The notes beneath the pieces are model-generated. The model saw nothing but the letters and a program-made list of their open reading frames with translations. It did no database searches and was not told the origin of the DNA. Of a DNA stretch of 64,000 bases, positions 60,969-64,000 are shown piece after piece. The translations under genes and the position numbers were made by a program. This stretch comes from Nothopassalora personata (lineage: Eukaryota > Ascomycota > Dothideomycetes > Mycosphaerellales > Mycosphaerellaceae): contig CM066287.1 of assembly GCA_033816765.1 (NCBI GenBank), positions 1,798,001 to 1,862,000 of the forward strand. Direction: 5' to 3'. Each line of letters opens with the position of its first letter. Position 1 is the stretch's first letter.

Positions 60969-63900
60969 AGGAAAAAGATTCAGATTTACAGTATTGCGTA
61001 TAGCCGAAAGTTCCCTTTGGTGGCGATGCATCCAACGACCTAGTGGCCGTCACTTCCCCTTGATGAGGTTTTACCACTGTCATCACGCGAGCGTGGCGGT
61101 GAACACGGACTGCAGCTACACGTATGTGTAGTCAGAATCTCCAGATCCTCAACAGCCGCCACAGGCTGAACGACATTCACAGGCCCTCTGGCTGCGTGGT
61201 GGGGCCAATCTACAATGATGCTGAACGACATCCTTCGAGGTTGGCGCGGGTTCTTAGTCGTTTCGACCTGTGGCGGGTATTCTTATTCGGTAGCCTTTCC
61301 CTCACATCACGGACTCGATCGCGTTCCTCCTCCATTTCATCTCAGGCACTGCAATGAATTGCCCTGTACGAGCAGTGACAGCAATGGTATCGATCTTGTG
61401 AAGGCTGTTGGTCTTGAAGTGCTGTTTGTTGTTGTCTTTTGGCGCGGGCAAGGGAGAAATCGTAGCAGATGTGTGATCGCAGGTCATCTACCAAGGGGGT
61501 TGGTTACTAGGAAGGTATATATGATATCATCAGAATATGGACACTCGAAACGTCACCGTAGGTCGAATGGGAAGCCAATTGTAATGTTTCTCCACAGTCC
61601 CTCGAGTGGTTCAGGATTGGGTCTATGAAGTACGACAAGCATACAAAACTTGGTCGTTGTTCCACAGCCATTTTTCAGCCATTCGAGCAGTGGTGGTTAT
61701 TTTATTTTTGCTCCCTCTTTTGTCCTCTAATGTTGTCCCCCCGCGGCACATAGTCAGGTGTAAGGAGAAAGCCATAGGAGCTTGAGTCCTTCTCTTTTGC
61801 TGCTTGGAAGGTGGCGCGACCGGATCTTTTTGCGAACACGCCACGCCCCACGAGAATGGCATGTATTGTCTTCAGAGAAATGTTGCTACAAGGACGGTCG
61901 CGCTTGATCGAGTGGTATTGACGGTGAACGACACAGGATTTGCAAAGTCAGTAAAGATGTTCGTCATCCGCAATCGAAGCAGGTCGAGTCGCTTTCTTGT
62001 TGATGATCGCTGTCTACTGCTCATTCAGGCGAGGTTGTCTTTTTGTTCGGATGCCGCACGTTAGTGCAGGACGATTAAAGCGGAGGTAATAAACCGGCCT
62101 TGTCGTTTAGTATGTGAAGATGAACATAGCTCGAGTGTAGGCTGTCGGTATCGGTGGCGCTGCCGCGTTTGCACATGCGGCTTGGCTTGGCCCGACTCGA
62201 GCCACGCTGACTTCACCTCATCTCCTCCAACCTCCAGGGATGTACTCGGACATGAACAACAGTCAATGCCATGCAGCTCTCAAGTCGAGTCTTCTAATAT
62301 TGAGGCTCGAGTCTCATCTTCACCTCACCTGTGTTTTCGACATATCCCACCTTCACCTTAGCCCGCTAACCGTTATCATTACATCACCCTCAAACGCGAA
62401 CACCAAAACAACACGCAACGGCCAGCCGCACACCCTCGTCGCCTCCCGCAGCGCGGTTCTGCCCCTCACGCACAGTACCCCACCGCCATATAAGAAATTT
62501 CTTCCCTCGAGCTGCCCTTCTCTTCTTCCTTCTCCTCTCTTCAACAACAAGCTTTTCGACACCACAGCGGCTCTTCTTGGTTCGACCTCAACATGTGGAA
62601 GCTCCTGGATGCTTGCAGAAGAAGGGAGTGGAAGCTATGGTATGTTGCACCCCTTTCACCTACTCACCCTCCCCGTCATCGTCGCCGCCGCCGCCGCCGC
62701 CATCATCCGCGCGTGTGGTGGCACTTCAGCACCTGCACACGCAGCTCCCACCACAACCTCTCCCTTCAACCACATTCACCCACGCTAACAACCCCGCAGC
62801 TTAACGATCAACACGTCGAGGCCCGGCGGAGGGGATCCTCTGTTGCCCGCTACTCAGTAGTTCCTTCGGGTTCAAGCTGTCCAACTCGGGTTATCATAGG
62901 GGCTTGCATTGGAACCGGTTTCCAAGTCTTGTCAATCACGATCCCCACCCGTGATGCTCACCTGGGACCTGCAGCAGGCGAGGTGTTTGTGTGAGGGTGA
63001 CGGCGTTTTGGTCTTGTGGGATTTTGTTCGGTTCTTGGCGCTTTGCTTGTTTGTTTTGGGGCATACTGACATCTGTGAGTTCTCTCCTTTCCCCTTGTCA
63101 TCACGCGCCGACCGGCAACTCACCTGCACCTGCACCCTCCGAGCTCTTTACACGCACCCTCACCATCCTCCGCCACATCTTCACACTCGCTGACACCATT
63201 ACAGGCGTGCCCGCCGCCTTCGGGTGGCCTGGCATGGCGGGCGCACACTCAGGTCTGACCTGGTCTCGAGCTTCGCGATCTACCGCGTTGCTCTACCGCG
63301 TTGCAAACACTGCATCATCCCATCCCTATTCGCGAGAGCTTCTCCGGAAGTTCCTCAAGGATCCCAGGTGCTCCGGTCAGCGTGCAATTCGTGCGTTTGC
63401 CGCCGGAAGACGGAATCCAGTCATGCTCCGGCGTGACAACTGGTCTGAGCTGCTTGCAGTAACGACGACTGGTGGAAAGCCCGAAGCTTTACCGGTCGCT
63501 GACTTTGCATGGTTTGCGATGCAAAGGCGAACCTCGTGGTGAGTGAAGTGGGCGGGCACGACATCGACGGCTCCAACGGACACTGCTGGCACAGGCGCAA
63601 GCTGCTGGTACTTGGTGGACGAGAGCGCAATCGTGAGGGAATCATCGGCCGTTCATCGGTGAGGAAGTTGTGGTGACGGGTCAGCGTGTTGGGGTTACTT
63701 GCTTTGGTCTGAGCTGTTGTGGATTGGATCCTTCGGGCTCTCCTTCTGCGATTGACGGGTCGCTGGCGGTCGACACTTCAAGCCTGGCTTGGTTTTGAAC
63801 TTCACGATCTGCCGTGTTGTCCTTCGGCCGTCGTTGGATTTTCTGAGGGATACAACCTGCACGTTGTTGCCATCAGTTCACGGCCTTGCTGTCGTGATCT

Positions 63901-64000
63901 GAATCGCCAGCTTTGCTTTCTAGCATTGTCTGGTGGCACCCGATGTGCTAGAGTGTTTCGACTGAATCACTGCAGCGTCTGATGGTTCCCCGTACCATTC
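60969..64000. other. 3-kb region with no supported gene
   Basis: Short ORFs on both strands without domains. One candidate transcript start is worth noting: a TATA-like ATATAAG (62488-62494), a pyrimidine-rich leader and ATG 62593 (MWKLLDACRRREWKLW) followed at once by a GTATGT donor. I cannot find a convincing second exon. No repeats or RNA genes seen. Confidence 0.45.

Noticed and set aside
62593..62994. Possible spliced small gene after a TATA-like box
   Set aside because: First exon and donor look plausible, but no downstream exon gives a protein I can support; kept only as a note in the 3-kb region.

Overview
The window is nuclear DNA of a filamentous ascomycete (Pezizomycotina). Gene content and the CpA-to-TpA decay of repeats point to a Dothideomycete, perhaps Mycosphaerellales, but the exact taxon is inference. 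Genes have short introns (43-73 bp) with GT..AG ends. Coding sequence looks uniform to the right of about 19.5 kb.

Positions 1-19471 form a nested pile of transposable elements. The substrate is an old minus-strand Ty3/gypsy element degraded by RIP (971-19471 once the younger insertions are removed). Into it went: (a) a young 7.7-kb chromodomain gypsy element (3068-10746) with identical 192-bp LTRs, a TTTGC target duplication, and intact gag and pol joined by a textbook -1 frameshift site; (b) a solo LTR (11405-14264, duplication CGATA), itself split by a TA-flanked Tc1/mariner-type element (11439-13887) that kept only the DNA-binding half of its transposase and carries an unrelated 540-residue ORF; (c) a 2.5-kb gag-only LTR element (14577-17112, duplication CCTGT) with an antisense gene for a six-cysteine, coiled-coil protein next to its 3' LTR. 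The left window edge (1-970) is the 3' end of a second, diverged element with the same antisense gene, intact. Three LTR families share a primer-site layout that predicts self-primed reverse transcription.

Positions 19472-61000 are ordinary genic DNA. In order: two decayed genes at the repeat border; a sugar transporter (-); fumarylacetoacetase (-); GPI transamidase subunit PIG-S/Gpi17 (-); a Gfd2-like DEDDh exonuclease (+); a frameshifted phospholipase-D-like gene (-); a short-chain dehydrogenase (-); a DUF7514 protein (-); the MAPKKK Ste11 (+); a secreted GMC oxidoreductase (+); a frameshifted secreted amidase (-); CAF-1 subunit Cac2 (-); a flavin monooxygenase (-) divergent from an MFS anion/allantoate-type transporter (+); a wrecked short-chain dehydrogenase (+); a conserved fungal protein of unknown role (-); and mitochondrial ribosomal protein uS8m with a large insertion (+). 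The last 3 kb has no gene I can support.

Housekeeping genes (PIG-S, Cac2, Ste11, uS8m) are intact. Several accessory metabolic genes carry indels; these are either real pseudogenes or assembly errors. No tRNA, rRNA or CRISPR array was recognised.
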